DNA from: Cyclostephanos tholiformis
Lineage: Eukaryota; Bacillariophyta; Thalassiosirophyceae; Thalassiosirales; Thalassiosiraceae
Assembly: GCA_036939975.1 (NCBI GenBank)
Contig: JALLPB010000904.1
Location: 1 to 20,932 of the forward strand
Reading direction: 5' to 3'
DNA length: 20,932 nucleotides
The position numbers and the translations under genes are program-made. Shown one piece after another: positions 8,812-18,800 of this stretch (position 1 is the stretch's first letter; each line of letters begins with the position of its first letter). Under the pieces are notes generated by a model. That model was given only the letters and a program-made list of their open reading frames with translations. It made no database searches and was not told the origin of the DNA.

Positions 8812-8814
8812 TAA

Positions 8815-9121
8815 ATCTACTTTTCGCCGCTCGAGATAAAGTAATTACATCTTCCTAGAGTGGAAGGAAGAAAATTCCTCCCCATGAGACTAATACATTC
8901 GATTCCGACACTGTATTATTTACATACGCGATTTGACTTCGAGGAGCTTCTAACTCTGGTGGCTTACTTTGCATCCTCGACACTATCAACCATGGTCAAC
9001 CCCTCGGTATCAGCATCAACTGGATCTTCTATCGTGTCATCATAAGCGGTGCTCATCATCATCGCCATCGTCATCGTTATATTAACAAAAAACACGTCTT
9101 CGCATTCATCGTCAACATCAA
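8815..9121. other. Intergenic stretch with no supported gene
   Basis: It lies between the right end of the Harbinger-like element and the broken LRR gene. It contains a short TCATCATCATCGCCATCGTC simple-repeat patch near 9048-9073. A minus-strand open frame with acidic residues runs through it to a stop at 8972, but it overlaps the LRR pseudogene in a different frame and has no start, so I do not call it. Confidence 0.4.
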
Positions 9122-9822
9122 TTAAAGGAAGAATATAACATTTGGGACAATAATGGTAACCATCGAGACAGAACGAATATACATTTTCTTTCTCAAGTCA
9201 GGGGAGATAGGGTCTTTGTTCCGGCGCAACTACTGCATGATTTTTGATTTCCAGATGGCTAGTCCAACAACATGTGAGATTCACTCAATTTTTCTTACGC
9301 GGTAAACTTGGCATCAATGGAGCCAAAGTAAGCATTCTCTCGTCTCAGAATATCGTAAATACTGATCTGCAAGCTTCGTACTAGGACTAGAGCCAACCGC
9401 CATGGAATGCTGCATCGGACTAATAAGGAGCAATAAGTACTGAGGGACTTTTCATGAAGAGCCTGATTCCACCACTCACGCATCGCATCGCAGGACACAA
9501 ACTTCTTCGACTCTGTTGCAGAACGCCAAATTCGTCAGATTAGATCCGCCTTTGAATGTGCTGTCATCAATTTCCTTGATGCGGGGGGTATGTAGATGCG
9601 TTGGAGCGATATGCATCTGTTAAATGCCCTCTCCTCTATCTCCTCCAGCTCTTTGCCAAGAGTCAGAGTCGTCAACCCTGAGCAATTACTGAATGTAATG
9701 ACGACGTTGGGGTACCATATCGTATCGATGATGCGTTCATTCACGACGAAGAATGTTCCTCCGAGAAACTTAAAATATATCGGATTCCTTCGTGGAAGGT
9801 GAGCGACTTGCATTTCACACAA
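9122..9822 (-). pseudogene. BspA-type leucine-rich-repeat gene fragment, broken
   Basis: Minus-strand pieces read as LRR_5 (BspA-like) repeats: CSGLTTLTLGKELEEIEERA then FNRCISLQRIYIPP, then, after a frame change near 9588, RIKEIDDSTFKGGSNLTNLA and FCNRVEE. After another change near 9500 the sequence continues as CDAMREWWNQALHEKSLSTY and CSLLVRCSIPWRLALVLV, then a stop near 9300, and finally LAIWKSKIMQ and NKDPISPDLRKKM, ending in VPNVIFFL and TAA at 9124-9122. Diatoms carry large families of such LRR genes ending in a comparable C-terminal region. At least two frameshifts and two in-frame stops, and only about two repeats, mark this as a decayed 3' fragment. Its upstream end lies only 64 bases from the start of the fibrillin gene. 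Confidence 0.65.
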
Positions 9823-9886
9823 AATAAATATATAGTAATACTTAAGTATGATATTATACTATGTACTACGAAAACACGAATCCAAG
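9823..9886 (+). promoter_or_regulatory. Possible core promoter and 5' UTR of the fibrillin gene
   Basis: This short A/T-rich gap between the LRR fragment and the fibrillin ATG carries AAATAAATATATAG at about 9824-9837, a TATA-like sequence about 50 bases upstream of the ATG. An upstream in-frame ATG at 9848 also exists. Real control elements may lie inside the pseudogene. Weak evidence. Confidence 0.25.
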
Positions 9887-11124
9887 ATGATTTGGCACAT
9901 CGCCGTCGCGGCCTGCCTGGCACTGCTGCTACAGCGTGATACCAACTCCGCCGATGCATTCCTCCCGACGCCCACGGCGTACCGCTCGTCATCGATGAAT
10001 GATGCTGTGAGGAGGTCGCGATCTCTCGCCTACGATGACTACAATGGGAGGATATCGCGAGCCGCCGCCGCCGCCGCGACCGACGAGGCATCCGAAATTT
10101 CCCCCGACGATTACGATTTGATACCGCCATCCGACGAGGATGAGGACGCAGTCGTCGATAATAATCGCATCATAGCCGATCGGCTGAAACGACGCCTCCT
10201 GTCCGTCGCGGCATCCTACGATCGCGGATTCGGCGCGACGACGTCCGCGCGAAGATCGGTGGACGACATCATCGCGGAATTGAGATCGTACAACCCCACG
10301 GGGGAGGGAGCATCCAGGGGCATCGACGGCGATGGGGACGATGGCGATGACGTTCCGTTGAGAGCCATATGGCGCATGATCTGGACGAGCGCGTTCGACG
10401 TCGTGTCATTGGGGGCGTCCCCCTTCGCCGGTGAGTGGATGCATCTGCACCGCCCTTACGTGGGTCGTGCCACATTAAGAATAAAAGTTGTCTCCATCGC
10501 CCCGCGGTGTTTCGACATTCGTTGATCTCTGTTTTTTTTTCATCTGTGTTTTGTCAATGATGTTGCATTATTGATGCACCTGCCTCGTCCATCGCTTTTC
10601 CCCGAACGAAAAAATAATAATATCACCCTCATAACGTAGCGCCGAGCGCCATCTATCAGGACATTCGTAATCCGCCCGTGGCGATTAACATAATTGACTT
10701 CATCCCGCGCGTTCAGACGTTGCTACCATTGTCGGTATCGCCGCCGTCGCTATTACGCGCGAAGGTTACCACCCGCGCCTCGTCCAGGGCCGGCATGTCA
10801 AACAGGGTCGGATTGTCATTCGAGGGATTGGTGCTGCAACCGATAGAATTATTCGGACGTAAGGTGGATGGTTTGCCCCCACTGTCGGTGGATTTCACTT
10901 GGCCGGGTAATCTCCTGAGGGAGCTGGCGGCGCTCGTTCCCGGTCTGGACCTGGACAGCAACGTGGGAATGACGAGCGGCGGTGGCAATGCGAGGAGGAA
11001 GACGAATGACGATGCCCCCGGGTACTTCGATGTGGAATACTTGGACGACGAAATGCTGATAATTCGTCAGCAGGTTCCGGGGGGGGTGTTCGTCCTGGTG
11101 AAAGTCGATAATTGTGATCCCTAA
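9887..11124 (+). CDS. Plastid lipid-associated protein (PAP/fibrillin family)
   Basis: Exons 9887-10430 and 10640-11124 give 342 residues. The ATG at 9887 is chosen over the in-frame 9848 because it begins a textbook signal peptide (MIWHIAVAACLALLLQ) followed by SADA|FLPTPTAYRSS, the ADA/F cleavage motif of stramenopile plastid presequences, with a Ser/Arg-rich transit peptide after it. The mature part has an acidic, Asp-rich linker and then the PAP_fibrillin domain: IWRMIWTSAFDVVSLGASPF at the end of exon 1; AIYQDIRN, VINIIDF-like strand, RVGLSFEGL and the C-terminal signature GYFDVEYLDDEMLIIRQ, then FVLVKVDNCDP in exon 2. Fibrillins are lipocalin-like proteins of plastoglobules and thylakoids that bind lipophilic molecules and help in photoprotection; the exact subfamily is not assigned. 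It converges with the phosphatase gene, with 136 bases between the stop codons. Confidence 0.88.
10431..10639 (+). other. Intron of the fibrillin gene (209 nt)
   Basis: The donor GCCG|GTGAGT is strong. The acceptor at 10638-10639 (CGTAG|CG) restores phase 1 and gives SPFAAPSAIYQDIRN, which fits the domain. The next AG (10658-10659) would give a stop within three codons. The interior has long T runs (near 10529-10537). Confidence 0.75.
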
Positions 11125-11260
11125 AACCTACGCACATGGTACAATTTCACGAACATGGTCCTTATGTTACTCCATGTCTCGGTATTTAATTCTCTCATGT
11201 TTATCGTGATACAGCAGTCGTACCGACCCGCGCGGCAAGTATCTCTACAAGCTCATGACC

Positions 11261-12305
11261 TTACCGTTGCTCCGTAAACACAAGCTCCATACTCCTCATC
11301 TCTGCCTGACCGAACATTGGCGTAATTAATCCTTCGTCATCGCTGTCCACGTCCAAGACGGCCCTTGTCATCGCGAGCAACCAGGCGGAGTGTCCAACCA
11401 CGACCATTTCTCTCTCGGGTCGCATCTGCAAAAAATCGACCAGGAAATCGTAAGAACGCTGCGACATGTCCACCATCGTTTCGCGTGTGGGTATCCCATC
11501 ATCGTTCGCGGTTCTCTTGATATGATTTTCCCACATTACATCGTCTTCGCCATGTGGCACGCGAGTGAAGTCCACACAGGGGAAGAGTGGTTCCGTTTCA
11601 CTCAACGCCCTCCGTTTATTGCATAGCAACGTCCCCAATTCCTCCCTGACCCCCTCGTGGGCCATCCATTTTACCATACGCGGCGTATTATGGGGCAAGT
11701 GGTCCTCGAACGTGATATGAGCAGTCTGCAAGCATCTAACCAACGGGCTAATAACGATCAATTCGACGCCCTCTAATGCGCAGGCCGCGGGTCTTTGTTC
11801 CGCGCATTGATCCCTCCCTTTCGGTGTTAGTGGTGAGTCGATGACGTTGGGCAACAGCAGAGGATTCTTCATCGGGTCGGTTTCTGACAGGTCCAACGGC
11901 CTGCCAGTTCTATCCGTCCATTCTTTATAAATTGCATTGTGCGTCCCTATCCACACCAGAGCGTGACATAAAGACTTTGACATGAGAAAACAATCCGGGC
12001 TTGGCTGATACAAAAAGCAGAACGGCCAAATACTCGCCCTGTGCATGCCGCTGAAAATGAACTATTTTCGACGTCTCATAAGACCCTACAGCATCATCCC
12101 TCTCGTCGTTGGTAGGAACAAGCCGAGCACGGATGCGAAAGGGACGTGATTTCTTCAGCAGCTCGTATTCGCTCGCACTCGCGGAGTGAGCGGAAGTGGA
12201 TCCGTTGCGGAGAATGTTATTTGCTTGGCGACTAGAATATGATGCCGCTTTGACGAGTGAAGACGTCAAGGCCAGCGCCAAGACACCCCTTGAGCCTGAA
12301 AACAT
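11261..12305 (-). CDS. Histidine phosphatase superfamily protein (phosphoglycerate-mutase-like)
   Basis: Exons 12305-12038 and 11946-11261 give 317 residues. The start at 12305 is the first ATG of the frame and begins a leader without acidic residues, rich in Ser, Ala and Arg (MFSGSRGVLALALTSSLVKA), which could direct the protein to mitochondria. The catalytic core begins with KIVHFQRHAQGTHN: the RHG motif of the family with Ala in place of Gly and the nucleophilic His kept. Later come SPLTPKGRDQC, SPLVRCLQTAHITF (second Arg), REELGTLLCNKR and the second catalytic His in VVVGHSAWLLAMTR. The order and spacing match branch-1 histidine phosphatases. Substrate cannot be told from the sequence; it may be a sugar phosphate, nucleotide or protein. 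The two exons are joined by what appears to be a GC-AG intron. It converges with the fibrillin gene and runs in the same direction as the coiled-coil gene upstream of it. Confidence 0.85.
11947..12037 (-). other. GC-AG intron of the phosphatase gene (91 nt)
   Basis: The conserved join FQRHAQ-GTHNAIYKEW needs removal of exactly this segment: exon end ACAGG at 12038, intron start GCGAGT, intron end GGATAG at 11947. The only nearby GT (GTATTT at 12033) is in the wrong phase with this acceptor and leads to a stop. GC-AG introns are a known minor class of U2 introns. Confidence 0.6.
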
Positions 12306-12828
12306 GTGCGATTGTCTTGATACGTGATTGATGACAATGATGTGGACCAAAAGACCCCCGACCCTCCCCTCGTGGACGAGATTAAGAATGAAAAATGGAT
12401 ACGATAGGATAAAAAATAGTACTTACAATACCTACTAATTGATACTATAGATACGTATTAACCATAATAAATCAAGTTCATACTACCTCTAGAGTTGTCA
12501 ATGGCGGCGTTCTGTCGGCGAGCGCATTGCATGCCGTGACGAGCGAGTCGTCGTCGTTGCCGTCTACACCATCAGAGGCTCCTCAGATGACGAGAAAGGA
12601 AGGGTCTCTAGAGATAGAAGAGCGGCATTCCTCATCTTTGGCAGAGGGTGAGGAAACCACCCATCTGATCCCATAAGCTTCACTCCGATGATCAATGGGC
12701 TGTGGAAGGATGGTGCCACCCACCGTTCCATGTGACCACTGTGTGCACTCAAAAAAATCAAGGCGTACATTTAATTCATGATAGTAATAGTAGCTTTTAT
12801 ATATTCATATCATAATTCGTCTAGGTTC
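12306..12828. other. Spacer between phosphatase and coiled-coil genes
   Basis: No gene is firmly supported. It holds the phosphatase upstream region and the 3' flank of the large gene. A plus-strand frame is open from 12441 to a TAA at 12674-12676 and reads sensibly in its last part (SESSSLPSTPSEAPQ, SLEIEERHSSSLAEG), directly after an AG that could be a splice acceptor near 12496. No ATG or upstream exon was found, so it may be an exon relic or chance. An antisense frame covers the same bases. Confidence 0.3.
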
Positions 12829-15800
12829 TCATATTGTTGGATGACTCTCACTATTGAAATGAGTTTTTAGGATAAGGACAGTCTTTCGCGTTTTTGCAAG
12901 CTCTTTGGCCACTTGTTTGGCAATACATACTCCTCGAAACATGCGGGCTTGCGTACTCCACGACTGAAAGGCGCGTTGCACCACCATCTGGTTGTAACGA
13001 TGCTGAAACTTAAAGATTAAAACGGCGCCGGTTTCTTTCATTTTCGATTTGGATAGATCTGATGGGGCTGACTTCATGATCTGATTCTCTTGCTCAAGTT
13101 CTGAAATTCGTCTTTTAAAGTATGCTTCCCATTCCTTCCAGTGGATTTGATCTTTCTGAAATAATTCAATCTTGGCGCTCAGAGACTCTAATTGTTCATG
13201 AGCTCTCAATAAATCGGAGTACAGATCTTCGTCACAATCGTTTATCATTTTAGCATGACCCTCATTCTGTCTCCCATGTTTCACCGGTGTCAATAGTTTG
13301 GGAGAAGACATGACAATCGCTATCGAATTCTTCATGCTTTTTATATCCTCTAGTATGTCACAATGCTGGGACGCCAAGTTCATTAACACTGCTGAAGCTT
13401 TGCTTTCTTTCGCATTTGATGTTGAAGCTTCTATTAACATTTGACCAGAGATTGGTGCGGGGTGAGTAAGCCGAGTAGATTCTCTCATATGCTCAATCTC
13501 GAGCAAATACTTCTGATTCATTTTGGATATATGCGCGATGAACCGAACAACAAAATTCATGTTTTCGGACCAACTCTGTCGAGACGACAAGATGTTTGGA
13601 AACCCTTCAAGCTCAGCACAATAACCGGTTACAATATCAGCAAGCTTATTCACGGCGGTCACAACTTCGTTTCTGAGCGATTCCGAAGTAAGCTTTTGTT
13701 GTCTCAGTATCTTGCAAGATTTTTCAAGATCGGCAAATCTGTGATGTATGTCATCGTTCTCTTTTTTTAGTATTTCGCACTTGACCTCAAGTCGAATCTT
13801 AGATTCTTTTAACATGGTGACATAGTCTTGTTTCGCTTTAAGTTCATTTTGAATATCACCGAATTTTCGCAACTCCTCTTTCATACGCAAACATTGCTCT
13901 TCAAGCTTCGCTATCTCGGTAGACTGCGCGTCCTGTCGTTGGGTGGTCGCGGGCAAGATATCTGTTACGCTACCGGGAGGAGATGAAAAGCCGAGATCTG
14001 AAGTATCATTCAAATGGTTTTCGTTCTTATTGAGATTTTGCAATCCGGATTGAAGAGAGAATATATGCTCTACTTTCTGTTGATATGACTCAGAGAATGG
14101 CTTCAAAAGGGCCGTCATCTTGGGCAGTGCCTCTATTGGTAAATCTTGGTCTTCGTGTGCTATGCAAATTGCCAATTGGTGTAGCGCGTATTGAAAGCTC
14201 CTCCGGTCTGATTCTGCTGAGGCCTTTTCGCTCATTATATTCTCAACCAGCGCAGACAATTTTTCTGAGTATTCTTCCCTTAAAAACATGATTTTACTCT
14301 GACCGATTTCTTTGGCACATTCAATCTCTGCCTTGAGGCTTACAATTTCGTCTTGCGCCAGGGAAAGGTCAACTGACAAAAGCGTAATCATTTTTTCACA
14401 AGATTTCAATGTGATCCGCATCTCATCGGTTTCAGAATTCTGGCTTGAGTCCACGGCGCAGTATTCGTCACAAGCGTTCTTCATTATCCCCACTGTCTCA
14501 AATATTTTATCGAACTTGTCATCTCGCTTCCTTAAAATCGATTCTACTTCAAGGCGGGCAACGAGACTTCTATTCAAGAGACATTTCTCATCAATCATGT
14601 CCTGTAATGACAGTATCTTGCTCTCGTGAGAAGACTTTTCGTGCGCCAAGTTAGTTGTGGCGATTTCAAGACTTTCCTGCATTTTTTTCATTTTGTTTTC
14701 GTAGTTGTACCTCAGTTGGGAAAGTAAGTCCTGCTGCTGTTGGATTTTAAGTTTCATCTTTTCATTCTCCGACTCAATGACCGACTGAATGGATGTCAAC
14801 GCTTTTGTTTCCTTGTCTTTCCTCGCCAACTCTTCATTCAACTGCTTCGTCTCTTGCGATAGCTTGTTGATGGCTAACTCAACTTTGCGTTCTGATGCAT
14901 CCCGATCCGCTGTGAATGTGAGCTGAAGCTCTTTTATTTTTCTGTCGTGAGCACTATATATTCTCTCAATATTTGATTGGTGTGATGTGGCTATTTCAGA
15001 CAAGGATTCCTTGTGTTCTCTCTTAGCCACTGCAAGGCTATCAATTACCATCTGCCTGTCTTTGAGCAAATGGGTCAATTCATTAATCCGCTCACGAAGA
15101 TCTCGCTCAGTCTGATTCGCTTCTGATAACTTCAAGCGCCATAAAACCATGTCTGAAGCATGAATTCCTTCTATTTTTGCAATCCTTTCCCGTTGCTGCC
15201 GCAGGGCTTCCATAGAGTCAGTAAGTTCCTTTTGTAAACCCTTAATGCGGCCGTTCATATGCTCCCTCTCCTCTTCAAAAGGCTTTCGAGCATTTTCCAA
15301 GTCAGCGGTTAAACAAATCTCAGTAGCACTTCGCTCGGATTGTAACAAACTTATGGCCTGATTGGCGGATGAAAGTTCATTTGTCAGGTGGCAGATCTCT
15401 TGCTCCATCGACTTGACAGCCAAAGTCATTGTCTCAAACCCACACTCATTCTCACTCACAACATTAAGGAACTCAGAATTTTTATCATTGAGCTTGTTGG
15501 CCAAGTGAGTATATTTTATACTCTTGCCAGAGACTGAATTCCGTAGGTCGCGAATATCGTTTAAAAGCTGGCTTTGAGTGACTTCGTGAGATAGTTTATC
15601 TCTGCGTGATTTGGCTTCGATGCTTTTTACATGAGCAGAAAGATTCTCAACAGACGCAGTCAACTCATTATTACGCGACAGAAGTTCATCCACTCGAACT
15701 TTGTGGCTATCAATTAGGCTTTGACATTGTGCTTCTGCCTTTCTGAAGCCAATATTAAGATCCTCAAATATGGTTTTCATTTCACGCAGTTGAGATCGTA

Positions 15801-18800
15801 ATGAATGGATTTCGGCGTCTTTCATCTTAAGAGAAGAAATTATTGTAGTATGACTATTCTCGTTTGTTAATACTTCGGAAGTCTGCCCACAATAATGAAT
15901 TTCTGACTTCAGCAGATTTGTCATCGTTTCCTTCTCAGTTAGACGTGATTCGATTTCGCTTTTCAAACGGGAGACTGTGTCAAGCTGATTTGAAAGATCG
16001 CCCATTCTATCGTTTAACATGAGAATCTCGGTCTCTTTCGATTTCATATCATCAGTCAGCAAATCCTTTTCACGTCGTAAACCTGTCAGCTCTATGGTCA
16101 AAGATTGGACTTCATCTTTCTGCTGAGAGTTATCTTGGTCTGCATTTGTCAGTAATAACTCAAGGTCATTCACCTGCTTCTTCCAACACGAACAATCCTG
16201 CTCAAGACTCTGGATGTTGATATTCGCCTCGACGAGAGACCTGTCTGCGGAATCCAACTTAGATTGCAGATCAGCGATGAGGGCCTTGTTTTCGACGGAA
16301 TCAGCCTTGAACTCGGCTAGCTTTGTCTGAAGTTCGTTGCGAGAAGTGGCATTACACTCTTCGGATAGCTCCAATCGACCGGTTAGATCACGCTCTCTCT
16401 CTTTCAGAACATCGATTTCTGACTTCAGCAGATTTGTCATCGTTTCCTTCTCAGTTAGACGTGATTCGATTTCGCNCATCGATTTCTGACTTCAGCAGAT
16501 TTGTCATCGTTTCCTTCTCAGTTAGACGTGATTCGATTTCGCATTTCAAACGAGCTGATTTGAGAGCTGATGTCAATGATTGGACCTCTCGTTTCGCCTC
16601 TGATTTGAGTGCTTTTTCTTCTGAGTTCTCAAGCTCCAAACTGCGAATGCGCTTTATTAGTTCAGTTCGTTCAATTTCAATTGATTCGCCTGATACTTCA
16701 TTGAGCTTTCGTTCCTTTTTAAATTGTTGGATGTACCCCTCTGATGAGTTTAATTGGTCTTTTAGTTCTGTCTCGGAGTTCGTTAATGATAGGAAATCAC
16801 GCTGGAGATCAAAATACAACTCCTTGCTTTGCAAAGCTTCGCTCTCAGCCACGTTCAGCTTTTCAACTTCAATTTCGAGACGTTTTTCGAGAGAGCGAAT
16901 CATTTCCTTGCAAGATCCACCGTACTGATGAAAGTGCAGCCGCTGTTGTTCGACAGTTTCCTCGGCCTTGTATAAATCGGCTGTAGTCTTCCCAACTCTC
17001 ATTTCCAACTCATTTTTCTCTTCGGATAACATGACTACCTGCTCCGCGAGCCTCTCAAGCTTCTCGTTCAAATCTCGTAGCTGTCCTTCGGCTACTTCCT
17101 TTTCGCTAGTGACGCGCTCCAACTTATCCTCAAAGTTTTTCTTCTCTGACTCCATAACTTTGTACCTGACAATGTGTTTCTCAATTTCAGTTAGGAGTTG
17201 ACTGTTCTTGATTTTCGTGGCATACAAGCTTCGTAATTCATCATGCAATTTCGAGCTGAGAGACATGGTAACAGCATCATTTAGCACCGAGTCTATTTTG
17301 ACATTGAGCTGATCACTTATAGACTCTGCGCCTGATAGTACAAGTTGTCTCTCCTTCAGTTCTCGAAATGCCTCCTCTCGATCAGATCCAAGCCTTTCCT
17401 TGAGGTCGCTAATATGTTCGGCATGAATAGCGTCTCCTTGACTGGATTTAACCTGACAAATGGCCAGCTCCGTCACCAAAACAGGTTGGGCTAACCGTTC
17501 CCTTGCCGGCTCTAAAAGCTCAACCTCTCGATCTGATTCTACTACAATGAGGGACTTGCGGCTGTCGGCAGCCTTTTCAACTTTCACCGTCACAAGTTCG
17601 TCAAGACTGCAGACCTTTTTCACAAGGGTTGTCTCACCACGTTGAAAGCTCGATCTCTCTTCATCCATAGCTGTCAATATTGCATCGGCACTACTCTTAG
17701 CCCTGACCATAACCAATCGAACCTTCTCCAGCTCTAGACGCGCATCATCACGTTCCGTTTCTATGGCGGAGATACGTTGCTCTAAATTTGTGACGATGGC
17801 CGCATGATTCTTCTTACAATCAAAGGCCTTTTGCTCCTCGGATGAAACCCGTTCCTTGAGGGCACATACTTGTTCAGCATCACAAACACAACCACTTGCC
17901 CTCTCCGTAGCCGACCTTGAAATGAAGTCGGATATCCGTGCCTGCGAGTCTCTAAAATTTCTCTCTTGCCCTTTACTCTCATTGAAAGAGTCAGTCAAAT
18001 CTGGCGATAAATTGATTGTCTGACCATTTAGTGATGACGATTCGGTAGCAGTAGCAGATCCTACTACTTTAACCACTGCTGCTACTTCTTGGTGATGGCT
18101 CTGATTCAAAACATCCTTCGAAGCTAATTCGCTACTCTTACGATCCTGCCTTGTATCAACCGAACGTTGCCTTGCTTCTCCAATCAAAAGAAGGAAGTAA
18201 GCATACTTTATTTCCTCGATCACTGCCTTTTTTAAACGTAAGGAGTGTTCAAAGTCCGCTCCCATGTCGCCCGGAATTTCTTTTCCCATTAGGGCTTTGC
18301 CGATGCGTTCCATCATGTGAGACGATGAAGAGGGGCTGGTATTATATCCATTTCCATGTTTATGATCGCCCAGTCGTACATCGAGAGTCTGATGTTGTTG
18401 TCCGCTGCTGCTTTTGCATAAACTTCTTTTCTTCATATTAAATACCGCTGATGATTTTGTCGTCAATGGAGAGAAATAAGCAATCCTTCCACCATCGCTG
18501 CCGCCGCTTATTGGCCTTGATTGCAATATTCTCTTGACATTGGAAGGTGAAAATGGGAATGATTGACTTCCTACCACCGTCACGATATCATCGACTCCAC
18601 CTAAAGTCACACTGCTACTGCCCAAAGCAGGCATTCTGATGGTAGAGTTTATTATCGGTGGTGGCTTTGTGCCGTTAATAGAAGTATTCGTTTGGGACGA
18701 CGGCGTAAATGCTGCCGCTAATTCTTCGTTGACGGCCATTTCATCGGTGGAGGTAACATTTTCACCTTCTCCCCCATCCACAAATCTATTCTTTCTATTC

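Larger units (their letters stand above)
5350..8814. mobile_element. PIF/Harbinger-like DNA transposon with two convergent genes
   Basis: The block contains an uninterrupted Harbinger-type transposase (minus, 7147-8574) and a three-exon accessory gene (plus, 5581-7089) that meet tail to tail with 57 bases between stops. Two-gene organisation with a transposase and a separate DNA-binding helper is the established layout of PIF/Harbinger elements. Candidate ends share the 10-mer CTGTGATTTT in inverted orientation (5359-5368; complement at 8800-8809), close to a TAA on each outer side (5350-5352 and 8812-8814); three-base TNA duplications are typical of the superfamily. The terminal match is short and the distance from TAA to repeat differs (6 versus 2 bases), so exact borders are uncertain. 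Both reading frames are intact, which suggests a recent, possibly mobile copy. Confidence 0.6.

Noticed and set aside
9040..9080. A cluster of TCATCATCG repeats, considered as a CRISPR-like or tandem array.
   Set aside because: It is only a short simple-sequence patch with no spacers or regular unit.
8972..9206. A minus-strand frame with CLDGYHYCPKCY (zinc-ribbon-like) followed by an acidic tail.
   Set aside because: It lacks a start, and its Cys-rich part is an out-of-frame reading of the LRR gene tail (VPNVIFFL frame).
10629..10700. An alternative acceptor of the fibrillin intron at 10658-10659.
   Set aside because: With the GTGAGT donor it gives the wrong phase and a stop after three codons.
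12564..12770. A 68-codon minus-strand frame between phosphatase and coiled-coil genes.
   Set aside because: It has no recognisable domain, and the first codon of similar frames is often not ATG; it overlaps a better-looking plus-strand segment. Not enough support.
16323..16928. A 201-codon plus-strand frame rich in Ser, Arg and Phe.
   Set aside because: It is the antisense shadow of the coiled-coil gene and even runs across the N; its composition mirrors Glu/Lys/Leu codons of the other strand.
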